Positions 23,365 to 32,722 of a DNA stretch of 64,000 nt are shown here, piece by piece. This DNA comes from Flagellimonas hadalis. Its GTDB lineage: Bacteria; Bacteroidota; Bacteroidia; Flavobacteriales; Flavobacteriaceae. The stretch lies in contig NZ_VNIK02000014.1 in NCBI RefSeq assembly GCF_007785775.2, forward strand, positions 25,518 to 89,517. The letters run 5' to 3'. Under the pieces are notes generated by a model that searched no databases, was not told the origin of the DNA, and worked only from the letters and a program-made list of their open reading frames with translations. A program made the position numbers and the translations under genes. Each line of letters begins with the position of its first letter. Position 1 is the stretch's first letter.

Positions 23365-24903
23365 TTAGGCTTGGTGCGTGGGCTTCAAAAGATCGTTCAC
23401 GGTCTTCACAGGGTTGAAGGTCACCAACGGCACCTCAACGAAGATGGTGTTCCAGAATGCCATGCCGCCATTCCAAAGTCCAGGCAGTTCCAAGGCCTTG
23501 AGTTCTTTTCCTTCCATGGTCTTGCCCGTGATGAAACCTTGCTTCTCATCCACAAAATCCAAAAGGTCGTATTTTTCCCCTTTGTAATTTCGCACCCCGC
23601 ACACGAGGTCCACAGGATTGAAATGGGTCGAGTTTTTGAGGATTCCTGCCTGTTCGGGGTCGTCGAGGTCTATTTGGGCAGATTCTATGATCTGAAGCGA
23701 TATGTTCCCTTGGGAGTCCTGTATCCAAAATGGACCACCGCCCGGTTCCCCTTCATTCTTTACCATACCACATATTCGAATGGGCCTGTTTATCCTGTCC
23801 TTCAGTACCGCTTGCTGCTCATCCACATCCAGTTCCTCATAATTGTTGGGCATGCGCACATTGAGGCTCTTCTCTAGAAAAACCTTTATTTCGTCCGCTT
23901 TTTCCATGGGAACATTTCCCTTGTCCAACAGTTCCGCATATGCAAATGCCTTGTCCTGGACCTTTTTGAGTGCCCCGGCCAACATTTTTTTGCTGTTGGC
24001 CACCTCCTCCAAATTCTTGTCGATCACCACATTGTCGATGTTCTTGATGAAGATGATGTCCGCGTCCTGGTCGTTCAGGTTCTCGATGAGGGCGCCATGT
24101 CCCCCTGGTCTGAAGAGTATAGATCCGTCCCCATTTTTGAAGGGCCTGTTCTCCTTGTCCACCGCAATGGTATCCGTTGATGGTTTTTGATTGGAGTATG
24201 AAATTTCAAAATGGGTGTCCGTGCTTTTCGAGATTTTTGGGACCACTTTGGCCTCTTCCTCCTTGAACATTTCGTCATGCTGTTCCGAGACCGTAAAATG
24301 GAGATGGGCCTTTCCATCGGTTTTCGCATAAAGGGCCGCTTCCTTCAGGTGTTCCTCAAAAGGGGTGGCGCTACCGGATGCATAGCTGTGGAAAGGCAAA
24401 AGTCCCTTGGGATAAAATCCGTAGTTGAGCCCTTCCTCCACCAGCATTTCCTTGGCAAAAAAATAGACCTCTTCATCCTTGTTGCCTGCATTTCCCTTTA
24501 TCCTTTCCATGATCTTGTCATAGAAAGGAAACTTGCTCATTTGTACGGCAAAAACCTGCACGTCCTCGTCCTTTGCTCTATCAATATAGTCCGAAAGGCT
24601 TTCCTTGGAAGGGTCGTAGGCCTCCAAAAAATTGAACATGGCCTTGAACATCCGGGATGCGGCACCCGAGGCCGGAACAAACTTCAAAAGGTCCAGATGG
24701 CCCCTATGGTCTTCAAAATACTGGATGAGTTCTTTTTGCTCCTTTTCAGAAAACCTCAAGATCCCATGGCCCACTACAGCAGCTTTTTTGAGTTGTACAA
24801 AGGGGATTCCTTCTGCAAAAGTTTGGATCTGACGGATGACCTTTTCTTTTGAAATTCCTTTGGAATCAAATTGTTCCAAGTCTTTCTGACTTAATGCTAT
24901 CAT
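23365..24903 (-). CDS. DUF4301 protein in the nicotinamide-riboside operon
   Basis: A 512-residue soluble protein of the Bacteroidota family DUF4301, function unknown. Two segments look like nucleotide-handling loops: KFVPASGAASRMFKAM near 75-90, like the glycine-rich N terminus of sugar-nucleotidyltransferases, and ILFRPGGHGALIENLN near 260-275, resembling their substrate-binding loop. A nucleotidyltransferase-like role is inference. Its ATG overlaps the stop of the NadR-like gene (ATGA), so it is translationally coupled to NAD salvage genes. A strong terminator follows. Confidence 0.85.
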   Translation of the reverse strand: MIALSQKDLEQFDSKGISKEKVIRQIQTFAEGIPFVQLKKAAVVGHGILRFSEKEQKELIQYFEDHRGHLDLLKFVPASGAASRMFKAMFNFLEAYDPSKESLSDYIDRAKDEDVQVFAVQMSKFPFYDKIMERIKGNAGNKDEEVYFFAKEMLVEEGLNYGFYPKGLLPFHSYASGSATPFEEHLKEAALYAKTDGKAHLHFTVSEQHDEMFKEEEAKVVPKISKSTDTHFEISYSNQKPSTDTIAVDKENRPFKNGDGSILFRPGGHGALIENLNDQDADIIFIKNIDNVVIDKNLEEVANSKKMLAGALKKVQDKAFAYAELLDKGNVPMEKADEIKVFLEKSLNVRMPNNYEELDVDEQQAVLKDRINRPIRICGMVKNEGEPGGGPFWIQDSQGNISLQIIESAQIDLDDPEQAGILKNSTHFNPVDLVCGVRNYKGEKYDLLDFVDEKQGFITGKTMEGKELKALELPGLWNGGMAFWNTIFVEVPLVTFNPVKTVNDLLKPTHQA

Positions 24904-25463
24904 GTTCGGAGAAGTTTATCAATGTGTTCTATGGCCGTTGAAAGCCGAGTTGCTTTACCTCCTCTTAAGATAATAAAATTTCGGTCATATTTTTCCAATG
25001 CTTCCTTGAAATATAAAAACATTCGTTCGCGCTCGTCCGGTTTATCCCGAAGGTCGTCGGCCACCCAAGGGGTGTCAATGTAGGTCAACAAATAAAGGTC
25101 GTAGGTGTTCTTGAGCGCGTATTCTTCCAAAAGGGGGTCACAAGTTCCCGTGTAGTAGGTCTCGGAATAAACCTTGGTCTCCAAAAGGTCGGTATCACAG
25201 ATCAGCACCCTGTTGGCAGACTTGGCCAATTGGTTTTCCAATCGCATCTGTCCATACGCAATCGGCAATAGGTCCTTGGGCTCACAGGTCTTTTGTTCCC
25301 TGTCCCATTTTTCCTGAAGGTATTCCCGGGCATATTCGGGCACCCATTCGGTGCGGTAATGTTCGGCCAGTTGTTCGGCCAATGTGGTCTTTCCTGTGGA
25401 TTCGGGTCCAAAAAGGACTACTTTGATGAGGTTTGAGGGCTCTTGCCCAAGTGTTTCTTCCAT
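24900..25463 (-). CDS. NadR-like nicotinamide riboside kinase (ATPase)
   Basis: A 187-residue P-loop protein related to the C-terminal kinase domain of NadR. Walker A is FGPESTGKTTLAEQLA near 20-35, followed by YAREYLQEKWDREQ, ICDTDLLETKVYSE and TPWVADDLRDKPDERERMF, all characteristic of the riboside kinase domain. It should phosphorylate nicotinamide riboside to NMN after import. Unlike enterobacterial NadR it has no adenylyltransferase or repressor domain. The ATG at 25463 was chosen; it starts 46 bases inside the pnuC end. It is coupled to DUF4301 by a 4-base overlap. Confidence 0.88.
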   Translation of the reverse strand: MEETLGQEPSNLIKVVLFGPESTGKTTLAEQLAEHYRTEWVPEYAREYLQEKWDREQKTCEPKDLLPIAYGQMRLENQLAKSANRVLICDTDLLETKVYSETYYTGTCDPLLEEYALKNTYDLYLLTYIDTPWVADDLRDKPDERERMFLYFKEALEKYDRNFIILRGGKATRLSTAIEHIDKLLRT

Positions 25464-26059
25464 GTTAGATATCCCTGTATGGACAATACGGTAAAGATGA
25501 GGTACTGCAATGAGAACATGCCCCATCCTCTATGAGCGTACAAAGGTACGGTTATTAAATCCCCTATGATCCATAGGGTCCAGCTTTCCAGTTTTTTATT
25601 GGCCATGTACCACATTGCCGTAAAAAAGATTCCCGAGGTGACGATATCCACGTAATTGCTCGTTTTTATCTCTGCCCCAAATGCGACATATACCCCATAG
25701 GTGACCAGCATAGTGAGGACAAAAAGGCCGAGGCCCACCCATTTTTCCTTGGTATTTGTCCTGGTAATGTGCACCACGGGGTCCCTGTTCTCCTTTCTTC
25801 GGGCCCAGTTCCACCAGCCATAAATGCTCATAATGGAGAAATAGAAGTTCAGCATCATATCTCCAAAAAGTCTGTCCACAAAAAAGATATAGGTGGTGAT
25901 GGCCGTGCCCACCAAACCCGTGGGATACACCATGATGTCTTCTTTCTTGGCATAGACCACACTGGCAATCCCGAAGAAAAAAGCTGTGGCCTCCAGAATA
26001 ATGAGTGAAAACTCCCTATCCTCATACGGCCCTAGGAAAAAATCAAAAATGGGGCTCAT
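25418..26059 (-). CDS. pnuC: Nicotinamide riboside transporter PnuC
   Basis: A 213-residue inner-membrane transporter with about seven helices. The PnuC signatures are IYGWWNWARRKE near 80 and NKKLESWTLWIIGDLITVPLYAHRGWG near 155-180. It imports nicotinamide riboside by facilitated diffusion, trapped by phosphorylation. The related thiamin transporter PnuT is usually under a TPP riboswitch, which is absent here, and the next gene is a riboside kinase, so PnuC is the better call. First gene of the operon. Confidence 0.92.
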   Translation of the reverse strand: MSPIFDFFLGPYEDREFSLIILEATAFFFGIASVVYAKKEDIMVYPTGLVGTAITTYIFFVDRLFGDMMLNFYFSIMSIYGWWNWARRKENRDPVVHITRTNTKEKWVGLGLFVLTMLVTYGVYVAFGAEIKTSNYVDIVTSGIFFTAMWYMANKKLESWTLWIIGDLITVPLYAHRGWGMFSLQYLIFTVLSIQGYLTWKKHLGKSPQTSSK

Positions 26060-26130
26060 AACCGCTTCTGTCGGATTTTACCATTTTCAGGCGAACATTT
26101 TTCAGGCGCAAAACTACTAAAAAGAAATGG

Positions 26131-26772
26131 TCACCCGCCCATCATTTTGAGTGCATATACGCAGGTGAAGCCCTCAAATTCAAAAAACTCGACATCATAC
26201 TGCGATTTTTTGCCCTTGTATAGGATTTCGGCCACTGTGCGTGAATCATCAAATGTAAAATCCATGACATTGATGTGCCTTAAAAAGCTAAGACCTTGCT
26301 GTGCATATATTTTATAGAGGGATTCCTTCGCCCCCCAAACTATGGTCAGTTTACGAATGATCGCCTCTGCATTGGCCAAGGTCTTGTACTCTTCAATGGG
26401 CGTGAACTTGTGGGCAATGTTCAGGATCTTGTCCCGCTGCATCTCTATGTCGATGCCCACCTCATCGGTCTCGCTTACGATGATCCCCGTGAAATTGTGG
26501 GAATGGGTAATCGAAATGTAGCTTCCATCTTTGAGATGGGGCTTGCCAAAATCATCGTAGTAAAGGTCGCTGTCCTTGTATCCGGCCTCTGCCATAAGGT
26601 GCCTTATGCTCAGAAATGCCCTGCGGTGCGCCTCGGATTTCATGCCGTCCATCCGGTTCTGGCAATGCGAAGTGAGCTCCACATTCCTAGATAGCTGGGA
26701 CTCAGGTTCGGTGACCTTCCAGATATATACCTTGGTTGTGGGTGAAACTGTTATGGTTTTGTAAATGGGCAT
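26131..26772 (-). CDS. 4'-phosphopantetheinyl transferase (Sfp-type)
   Basis: A 213-residue transferase that activates acyl- or peptidyl-carrier proteins by attaching phosphopantetheine from CoA. The Sfp motifs are present: ISITHSHNFTGIIVS near 90, EVGIDIEMQRDKI near 107-119 with the Mg-binding aspartate and glutamate, and VWGAKESLYK near 148-157. ATG at 26772 was chosen over an in-frame TTG two codons earlier. It is divergent from ahcY. No carrier protein or synthase cluster is adjacent. Confidence 0.92.
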   Translation of the reverse strand: MPIYKTITVSPTTKVYIWKVTEPESQLSRNVELTSHCQNRMDGMKSEAHRRAFLSIRHLMAEAGYKDSDLYYDDFGKPHLKDGSYISITHSHNFTGIIVSETDEVGIDIEMQRDKILNIAHKFTPIEEYKTLANAEAIIRKLTIVWGAKESLYKIYAQQGLSFLRHINVMDFTFDDSRTVAEILYKGKKSQYDVEFFEFEGFTCVYALKMMGG

Positions 26773-26794
26773 GACCAAAAGTTAAGCGAATTTG

Positions 26795-26802
26795 TATCTT
26801 TG
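26795..26802 (+). promoter_or_regulatory. -7 element of the ahcY promoter
   Basis: TATCTTTG fits TAnnTTTG and gives a leader of about 40 bases before the ATG at 26847. No TTG at the right spacing was seen. Confidence 0.5.
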
Positions 26803-26846
26803 TCGCACTAATAAAGCGAAGCTACAAAAGTAAATATACATAAAGT

Positions 26847-28163
26847 ATGAGCACAAAGACAATTCCGTACATACCCTATAAGGTAAAGGATATCTCCCTT
26901 GCAAGTTGGGGAAGAAAAGAGATTGAGCTTGCCGAAGCGGAAATGCCAGGACTTATGGCGTTACGTGAGGAATACGGGAACCAGCAGCCCTTGAAGGGTG
27001 CCCGAATAGCCGGTTGCCTGCACATGACCATCCAAACAGCAGTCCTCATTGAGACCTTGGTGGCCCTTGGCGCAGAAGTGACCTGGAGCTCCTGCAACAT
27101 CTTCTCCACACAGGACCATGCCGCCGCCGCCATTGCCGCAGCAGGCGTTCCCGTGTATGCCTGGAAAGGAATGAACGCCCAGGAATTTGATTGGTGCATT
27201 GAGCAGACCCTTTTCTTTGGAGAGGACAGAAAACCCCTGAACATGATCTTGGACGATGGTGGTGACCTTACCAACATGGTCTTGGACAAATATCCCGAAT
27301 TGGCCCCCGGCGTCAAAGGACTATCCGAGGAGACCACCACAGGCGTGCACCGTTTGTACGAACGAATGAAGAAGGGCACTTTGCCCATGCCCGCCATCAA
27401 CGTGAACGACTCCGTGACCAAATCCAAGTTCGACAACAAATATGGTTGCCGTGAAAGTGCTGTGGATGCCATCCGCAGGGCCACGGATACCATGCTCGCA
27501 GGAAAGCGCATAGTGGTTGCCGGTTATGGTGATGTGGGTAAAGGTACTGCAGCCTCCTTCCGAGGAGCGGGATCCATTGTGACCGTTACCGAAATTGACC
27601 CCATCTGTGCCCTACAGGCCTGCATGGACGGCTATGAGGTGAAAAAATTGGAAACCGTGGTCGCCAATGCCGATATCGTAATTACCACGACTGGAAACAA
27701 GGACATTATCCGCGAAGAGCACTTTAGGGCCATGAAGGATAAGGCCATTGTCTGCAACATTGGACATTTTGACAATGAGATCGACATGGCTTGGTTGAAC
27801 GGCGCCTATGGCGATACCAAGGATGAGATAAAACCACAGGTGGACAAATATACCATTGAGGGCAAGGACATCATTGTTTTGGCCGAGGGCCGATTGGTCA
27901 ACTTGGGCTGTGCCACAGGGCACCCCAGTTTTGTGATGAGCAACTCGTTCACCAACCAGACCTTGGCACAGATAGAGCTTTGGAACCACAGCGACAAGTA
28001 CGAAAACGAAGTGTACATGCTTCCAAAGCACTTGGACGAAAAGGTGGCCAAACTGCATTTGGCCCGTTTGGGTGCCGAGCTTACCGAACTCAAGGAAGAT
28101 CAGGCCGAATACATCGGCGTGACCGTTGATGGACCTTTCAAACCGGATTATTATAGATATTAA
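26847..28163 (+). CDS. ahcY: Adenosylhomocysteinase (SAH hydrolase)
   Basis: Reversibly hydrolyses S-adenosylhomocysteine to homocysteine and adenosine, relieving product inhibition of methyltransferases. The 438-residue tetrameric NAD enzyme shows all markers: [43 protein letters not shown]-binding [40 protein letters not shown] and the C-terminal KPDYYRY that reaches the neighbouring subunit. A single-gene unit with a terminator directly after it. Confidence 0.97.
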   Translation: MSTKTIPYIPYKVKDISLASWGRKEIELAEAEMPGLMALREEYGNQQPLKGARIAGCLHMTIQTAVLIETLVALGAEVTWSSCNIFSTQDHAAAAIAAAGVPVYAWKGMNAQEFDWCIEQTLFFGEDRKPLNMILDDGGDLTNMVLDKYPELAPGVKGLSEETTTGVHRLYERMKKGTLPMPAINVNDSVTKSKFDNKYGCRESAVDAIRRATDTMLAGKRIVVAGYGDVGKGTAASFRGAGSIVTVTEIDPICALQACMDGYEVKKLETVVANADIVITTTGNKDIIREEHFRAMKDKAIVCNIGHFDNEIDMAWLNGAYGDTKDEIKPQVDKYTIEGKDIIVLAEGRLVNLGCATGHPSFVMSNSFTNQTLAQIELWNHSDKYENEVYMLPKHLDEKVAKLHLARLGAELTELKEDQAEYIGVTVDGPFKPDYYRY

Positions 28164-28188
28164 TCTTCTGGAACAAACCATAAAAAAA

Positions 28189-28212
28189 GGCCCTGATTTC
28201 AATCAGGGCCTT
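28189..28212. terminator. Bidirectional terminator between ahcY and the M61 gene
   Basis: AGGCCCTGATT, short centre and AATCAGGGCCT form an 11-pair stem with an A-run before and a T-run after, so it can stop transcription from both strands. Confidence 0.9.
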
Positions 28213-28231
28213 TTTTTATTGCAAAATCTAC

Positions 28232-30127
28232 CTAGCCTTTTAGCCAAGCCTTTCGCAATTCCTTTTGGGCTACGGTGGCCTCTGGTTTTTCCACTAGGGT
28301 ATTGGCTTTGGTGTATGTGGGCGTGGTAGTGGTATCAATGAGGACCTCCTCATCTCCCCGTAATAACGCTACCTGAATGGCTTTGCCAGGGTTCCATGCA
28401 TACACCTCTGCTAAAATTTGATTGGCGTTGGCCAAGGTGACTTCTGTTCCGTTAATGGATTTTATAAAATCATTGGGTTTAACCCCATTATCGTTCCAAA
28501 AACTGTTATTTGCCACAAGATCATTGAACTTGATTCCTCCCCTCTCCGGGTCGGCGGATAAGATTAGTTCGCCGGCATTCTGGATGTAATTGGTCTCCAC
28601 TTCAGCTTCTGTGAAATAAAGTCCTACCTTATCCAGTATTTGGTCATAATCTATAGGTGTATTTCCAACTACATGGGTATTTAAAAATTCTCCAACAGCG
28701 GGATAGGTCATAGCCGTAATTTCAGCAATAAGGGCATCATCTTCAAAAGGTTTGTCCTTACCATATTTTACGGACAACTCTCCCAACAACGAACGCAGGC
28801 TACGTTGGCCATCACTGTTTTCCCTCATTAAAATATCGAGGCACATACCTATCAACGCTCCTTTCATATACACGTTTGCATAGTTGTTCTTATAAGGGTC
28901 CTCCAAGATATTCTCACTCATTTGGGTAAAACTCATGGCATCATCGTAATTAGACCTTGAGGTATTTATCTTTTGAGTTGTTCTAGCGTAGTACTCCGCT
29001 GGGTCGATCAAACCTTCATAAACTTGAAAATGCTGTGCAAAATATTCGGTGACCCCTTCATAAAGCCAAAGGTGTTTGCTGAACGTTGGATTGTTGTAAT
29101 CAAAATAATGTACATCTTCGGAATGTACTGAAAGCGGAGTAACAATATGAAAGAATTCATGCGCAACCACATCGATCATAGACTCTTTCAACGCTTCTGC
29201 ATCCATTTGTTCCGGCAAGACCACCACAGTGGATGTATGGTGTTCCAAAGCTCCAAAACCTTTTGGGGAATCTGGTTTTTTGGTGTCGGACAAATAAAGT
29301 AGGATGTCATATCGGGGTGTACTGTTCAAATCTCCCAGATACCTTTTTTGGGCCTGCATCATCTCCGCCATGGTTTCTTTGATCTCAGCAGCCTTGTGCA
29401 CTCCATTGGGTGAAAAAACACTCAACACAATCTTGATGTTTCCGACCATGAACTCTTCAACCTCAGTCTCCCCATACATCATGGGATTATCCGTTACCTC
29501 AAAATATCGATTGGCAAGGAACACTGAATTCTTAATGGCACCATCCGCACTCAATGTGGATTGTATTTCTGTAAGGGGAGAGGTATACTTGAATTTTGTA
29601 GGGGATTTGATGTCAATTTGGTAAGCATTCCGTTTTAGGGAATCAAAATAACCCACAAATCCGTGCAGGTTCAGCATCACCTGCTTAGGCTCTATATTGG
29701 TCCCTGAAGGCGAAAAGGGAACTTCCTCGCCAATTCCTCCATTCACTTCCTGATCAAAGGTATCGTTTACCGCATACGTTATTTTATCCAAATTCTTGGC
29801 GTTGACAAACATCCAAGTGTTGGTGTCAACCTGAGTGGCCTGAATCGCATTTCCTTGATAATCAATAGCTGAAACATTCTCTATATACTTGCCAAAATCA
29901 GATACGGCATAAGTTCCTTGGACCACTCTTGGCAATCTGTAAGTAACCGTATCCTGGACAAACCTCCCTGGGTCTATGACCACACTCACTTTGTCATCTT
30001 GAATATTGACCAAATCCAATTGTGCCCTTATAGGATTATCGGAAGCTAAATCATTGACTTGATTTTTGACACCGCAAGAAAAAACTGTTGCGAGCACCAA
30101 TGCATATAAGGTTACTTTTTTTATCAT
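28232..30127 (-). CDS. M61-family metallopeptidase lipoprotein with PDZ domain
   Basis: A 631-residue lipoprotein: lipobox VFSCGV near residue 18. A beta-rich N-terminal domain (about 45-230) precedes the gluzincin core, with zinc motif VVAHEFFHIVTPLSV near 325 and the third ligand glutamate in WLYEGVTEYFAQH about 35 residues on. A PDZ-like module is near the C terminus (GVKPNDFIKSINGTEV). M61 enzymes of this type are glycyl-aminopeptidase-like, and in Bacteroidota they are usually exported. A second M61 gene lies at 59972-61768, only distantly similar in sequence. Confidence 0.9.
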   Translation of the reverse strand: MIKKVTLYALVLATVFSCGVKNQVNDLASDNPIRAQLDLVNIQDDKVSVVIDPGRFVQDTVTYRLPRVVQGTYAVSDFGKYIENVSAIDYQGNAIQATQVDTNTWMFVNAKNLDKITYAVNDTFDQEVNGGIGEEVPFSPSGTNIEPKQVMLNLHGFVGYFDSLKRNAYQIDIKSPTKFKYTSPLTEIQSTLSADGAIKNSVFLANRYFEVTDNPMMYGETEVEEFMVGNIKIVLSVFSPNGVHKAAEIKETMAEMMQAQKRYLGDLNSTPRYDILLYLSDTKKPDSPKGFGALEHHTSTVVVLPEQMDAEALKESMIDVVAHEFFHIVTPLSVHSEDVHYFDYNNPTFSKHLWLYEGVTEYFAQHFQVYEGLIDPAEYYARTTQKINTSRSNYDDAMSFTQMSENILEDPYKNNYANVYMKGALIGMCLDILMRENSDGQRSLRSLLGELSVKYGKDKPFEDDALIAEITAMTYPAVGEFLNTHVVGNTPIDYDQILDKVGLYFTEAEVETNYIQNAGELILSADPERGGIKFNDLVANNSFWNDNGVKPNDFIKSINGTEVTLANANQILAEVYAWNPGKAIQVALLRGDEEVLIDTTTTPTYTKANTLVEKPEATVAQKELRKAWLKG

Positions 30128-30287
30128 GATTTACCGAATGTTTTTTGATATTGCCGACTAATATATGATTAAAATATTTTCAACAACAATAGGATACTGA
30201 AATAGTTGATTTGTTACATATAAAGACATTTTTTACTGGGCAAAGACTACCAGTTCTATACTATTCTGAAGGTTTGTGGCAAAAAAA

Positions 30288-30307
30288 GCCATGGAAAGAA
30301 CCATGGC
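30288..30307 (-). terminator. Terminator on the minus strand upstream of the M61 gene
   Basis: GCCATGG, 6-base loop, CCATGGC form a perfect 7-pair stem followed on the minus strand by seven T residues; on the plus strand only four T follow. It therefore ends a minus-strand transcript coming from 30311 or beyond. Confidence 0.7.
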
Positions 30308-30310
30308 CTT

Positions 30311-30448
30311 TTAAGTGATCCACTGTAATTCATCTGCCAAAAGATCTTTTTGGAACGATTCCGTATTGAATCCCTCATTCATAACTTTTCCGATCATAGT
30401 GCTGAAAAAGTTCCTTTCGATTCTATATTGATCATTACCTTTACCCAT
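30311..30448 (-). CDS. Possible 45-residue protein ending at a terminator
   Basis: ATG at 30448, TAA at 30311-30313, with a strong terminator 3 bases beyond the stop. The product (MGKGNDQYRIERNFFS...LLADELQWIT) is mixed and charged, with no signal or membrane segment, and matches no family I know. Its start lies 13 bases from the divergent start at 30461. The terminator is the main support; it could instead mark an RNA. Confidence 0.35.
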   Translation of the reverse strand: MGKGNDQYRIERNFFSTMIGKVMNEGFNTESFQKDLLADELQWIT

Positions 30449-30460
30449 AAAGCATAAGGC

Positions 30461-31573
30461 ATGGAAAACAACTGGTACCCCATTCAGAATTTGGAAACTG
30501 TGGACTCCCCCTCCGTGGTGCTCTATCTGGACCACTTAGCCTACAACATACAAAAGATGATCTCTTTGGCGGATGGGGACACCAAAAGGTTGATGCCCCA
30601 TATCAAGACCAACAAAATGCCCAAAGTGATGCAATTTTTAGTGGAGTCGGGCATTACCAGTTTCAAGGCCTCGACCATAGCCGAAGCGGAAATGGCCGCC
30701 GAGGCCGGTGCGACATCCATTCTGATCGCACATCAATTGGTGGGACCCAAAGTGGATAGGTTCATCCAATTGGTCCAGAACTTTCCCGATACGCAATTTT
30801 CGACCTTGATCGACAATATTGACAGTGCCGAATTGTTGAACCAAAAAGCCTTGGAACAGGAACTCATCGTCAATATCCATATCGACATCAACAATGGTAT
30901 GGACCGTTCCGGAATCAAGATCAGGACGGAACTGGATGTATTGCTGGATTATTTGAAAATTTGCAAAAATCTATCGTTCAGGGGTTTACATGCCTACGAT
31001 GGCCATTTGAGGGACAGTGATTTTTCGGTCCGGAAGGAAAAGATAGAATCGGGTGTCAGGGATGTGCAAACCTACTTTGAGACCCTCCGAATAGATTATC
31101 CACAAGCCCAGCTCGTCTGTGGGGGAACACCTTCTTTCACCTCACATGTATTGCAGGAAAACAGGATCACCAGTCCGGGTACCTGCGTGCTCTGGGATTG
31201 GGGGTATGGCGAAAAATTGACGGAACAGGAGTTTAAATATGCTGCCCTTTTAGTGACACGAATCATATCCAAACCCACCGAGGGCATCATTACCGTGGAC
31301 ATGGGCCATAAATCCGTGGCTTCCGAAAACCCTGTTGACAAACGCATAAAATTCCTGAACCTTGACTCCTATGAACTGGTTTCACAAAGTGAAGAACACG
31401 GGGTGATCAAGGTTCAGGACTGGGACAAATGGAAGGTCGGGGACGTGCTCTACGGTGTTCCCTACCACATTTGCCCCACCATCAATCTTCATGATGAAGT
31501 ATCGGTGATCCAAAACGGAAGGAAATTCGATACTTGGGAAATCACGGCCCGAAAACGGAAACTTCGTTTTTAG
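30461..31573 (+). CDS. D-threonine-aldolase-type PLP enzyme
   Basis: A 370-residue fold-type III PLP enzyme (alanine-racemase-like N terminus). The PLP lysine is in LMPHIKTNKMPKV near 45-56, as in D-threonine and D-3-hydroxyaspartate aldolases, which carry H-x-K at this point. The barrel continues with ASTIAEAEMAAEAGATSILIAH, DIDNGMDRSGI-like IDINNGMDRSG and LHAYDGHLRD. The C terminus has VPYHICPTINLHDEV, where the histidine and cysteine correspond to the divalent-metal site of the aldolases. It probably cleaves a D-3-hydroxy-amino acid. Its stop is 3 bases from that of the phytase. Confidence 0.85.
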   Translation: MENNWYPIQNLETVDSPSVVLYLDHLAYNIQKMISLADGDTKRLMPHIKTNKMPKVMQFLVESGITSFKASTIAEAEMAAEAGATSILIAHQLVGPKVDRFIQLVQNFPDTQFSTLIDNIDSAELLNQKALEQELIVNIHIDINNGMDRSGIKIRTELDVLLDYLKICKNLSFRGLHAYDGHLRDSDFSVRKEKIESGVRDVQTYFETLRIDYPQAQLVCGGTPSFTSHVLQENRITSPGTCVLWDWGYGEKLTEQEFKYAALLVTRIISKPTEGIITVDMGHKSVASENPVDKRIKFLNLDSYELVSQSEEHGVIKVQDWDKWKVGDVLYGVPYHICPTINLHDEVSVIQNGRKFDTWEITARKRKLRF

Positions 31574-31576
31574 GCG

Positions 31577-32599
31577 TCAATCCAAATCCAACACCTTTCC
31601 CAAATCATAAAAATAAAAGTCCTTTGCGTCGTTCATAGCGGCAAAGAGACCGTTCGGGAAGGTATCGTTCAAAGGCACCGTGACTACATCGCAACCATCG
31701 GTCTCGGTCGTGGATAGGTTCACCGCTTTGATAAAGCTGTTGTCCTTTCGGGAAAAAATGTTGAATTGCCCCCTTTGCTGATCGGAAACAATGATATAGC
31801 CCTCCCCATCCGGATATTTGGCGATGGCGATCCCTTCAATGTCCTCCAAAAACAACTCGCCGCCAAAACAGGCCAGTTCTTCGTTGCCCATGTCGGGTTC
31901 CGCATAATACTTTTTCACACATTCCCCTTCGTCGGAATAGTACACAAAGCCAAGCTCGTTGTCCACGGCAATGGCCTCGATTTCCTTTCCTCCGGTAAAG
32001 CTTCCGAATTTCCGCACCAAACGGGTAGAAACCCCTGTGCTGTCGGATTCCAATTTATATTGGTAGAGGTAAGACCCGCTGGGACCAATCTTTCGGCCCA
32101 CTATGGCATAGATTGATGAATCTTTGGGCGATTTGTACAGGCTGATTCCCATGGCCAGACGCTGTTCCATATCCGCTTCATCTTCAAAAACAGGGAAACC
32201 GCCACCGTCCAGTGGTTTCATATCAGGAACGGAGAACAATCGGATCTGCTGTTTCTCGCGTTCCGTGAAAGCAATCACATCCACCGCAACGGAATCGTTC
32301 AACTGGAAGCCATATTCCACATCCACATTGTTGGGCCGTTGGATACCCGTTATTGATTTTTCCCTGATGATCTTTCCGTTCAGGTCGTAGGCATAGACCC
32401 CACCGTTGGTTTCCTTATCTGTTCCGAAAATGATACTCTTTGAGGCATCTTCGGGATGGATCCAAATGGCAGGGTCATCGGTATCGTTGAGTGTTTTTTC
32501 GGTAATGATGTCCGGGGCGATGGCCGGCAGCTTGCTTCCCTGCTGCTTACAGGAAACCATGGCCAATAGCATACAAAATGGGATATATCTTTTGATCAT
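31577..32599 (-). CDS. Beta-propeller phytase lipoprotein
   Basis: A 340-residue lipoprotein: lipobox AMVSCKQ near residue 17. The mature protein matches 3-phytases of the six-bladed beta-propeller type: LNDTDDPAIWIHPEDASKS near 38-56, FGTDKETNGGVYAYDLNGK, RPNNVDVEYGF and EGIAIAKYPDGEGYIIVSDQ. Calcium-binding acidic residues cluster in these segments. These enzymes remove phosphate from calcium-phytate. It is the last gene of a cluster with a TonB receptor and TPR-LuxR regulator on the same strand, suggesting capture of phytate-derived phosphate at the cell surface. Confidence 0.92.
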   Translation of the reverse strand: MIKRYIPFCMLLAMVSCKQQGSKLPAIAPDIITEKTLNDTDDPAIWIHPEDASKSIIFGTDKETNGGVYAYDLNGKIIREKSITGIQRPNNVDVEYGFQLNDSVAVDVIAFTEREKQQIRLFSVPDMKPLDGGGFPVFEDEADMEQRLAMGISLYKSPKDSSIYAIVGRKIGPSGSYLYQYKLESDSTGVSTRLVRKFGSFTGGKEIEAIAVDNELGFVYYSDEGECVKKYYAEPDMGNEELACFGGELFLEDIEGIAIAKYPDGEGYIIVSDQQRGQFNIFSRKDNSFIKAVNLSTTETDGCDVVTVPLNDTFPNGLFAAMNDAKDFYFYDLGKVLDLD

Positions 32600-32722
32600 A
32601 ATGAATTCATTTGCTTTTTGTCAGCTCGATCAGCATCAGGAACTTTTTGGTTTTACCCTTGTGAATTCCTGACGCTGCCCGATGTGACTTTGTTTGTTTT
32701 TTAATTTTAGGCGTGCGCCTTC

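Noticed and set aside
32600..32722. Regulatory element between the receptor and phytase genes
   Set aside because: The 123-base gap has AT-rich runs but no clear terminator, TAnnTTTG element with spacing, or stable hairpin that I can support.
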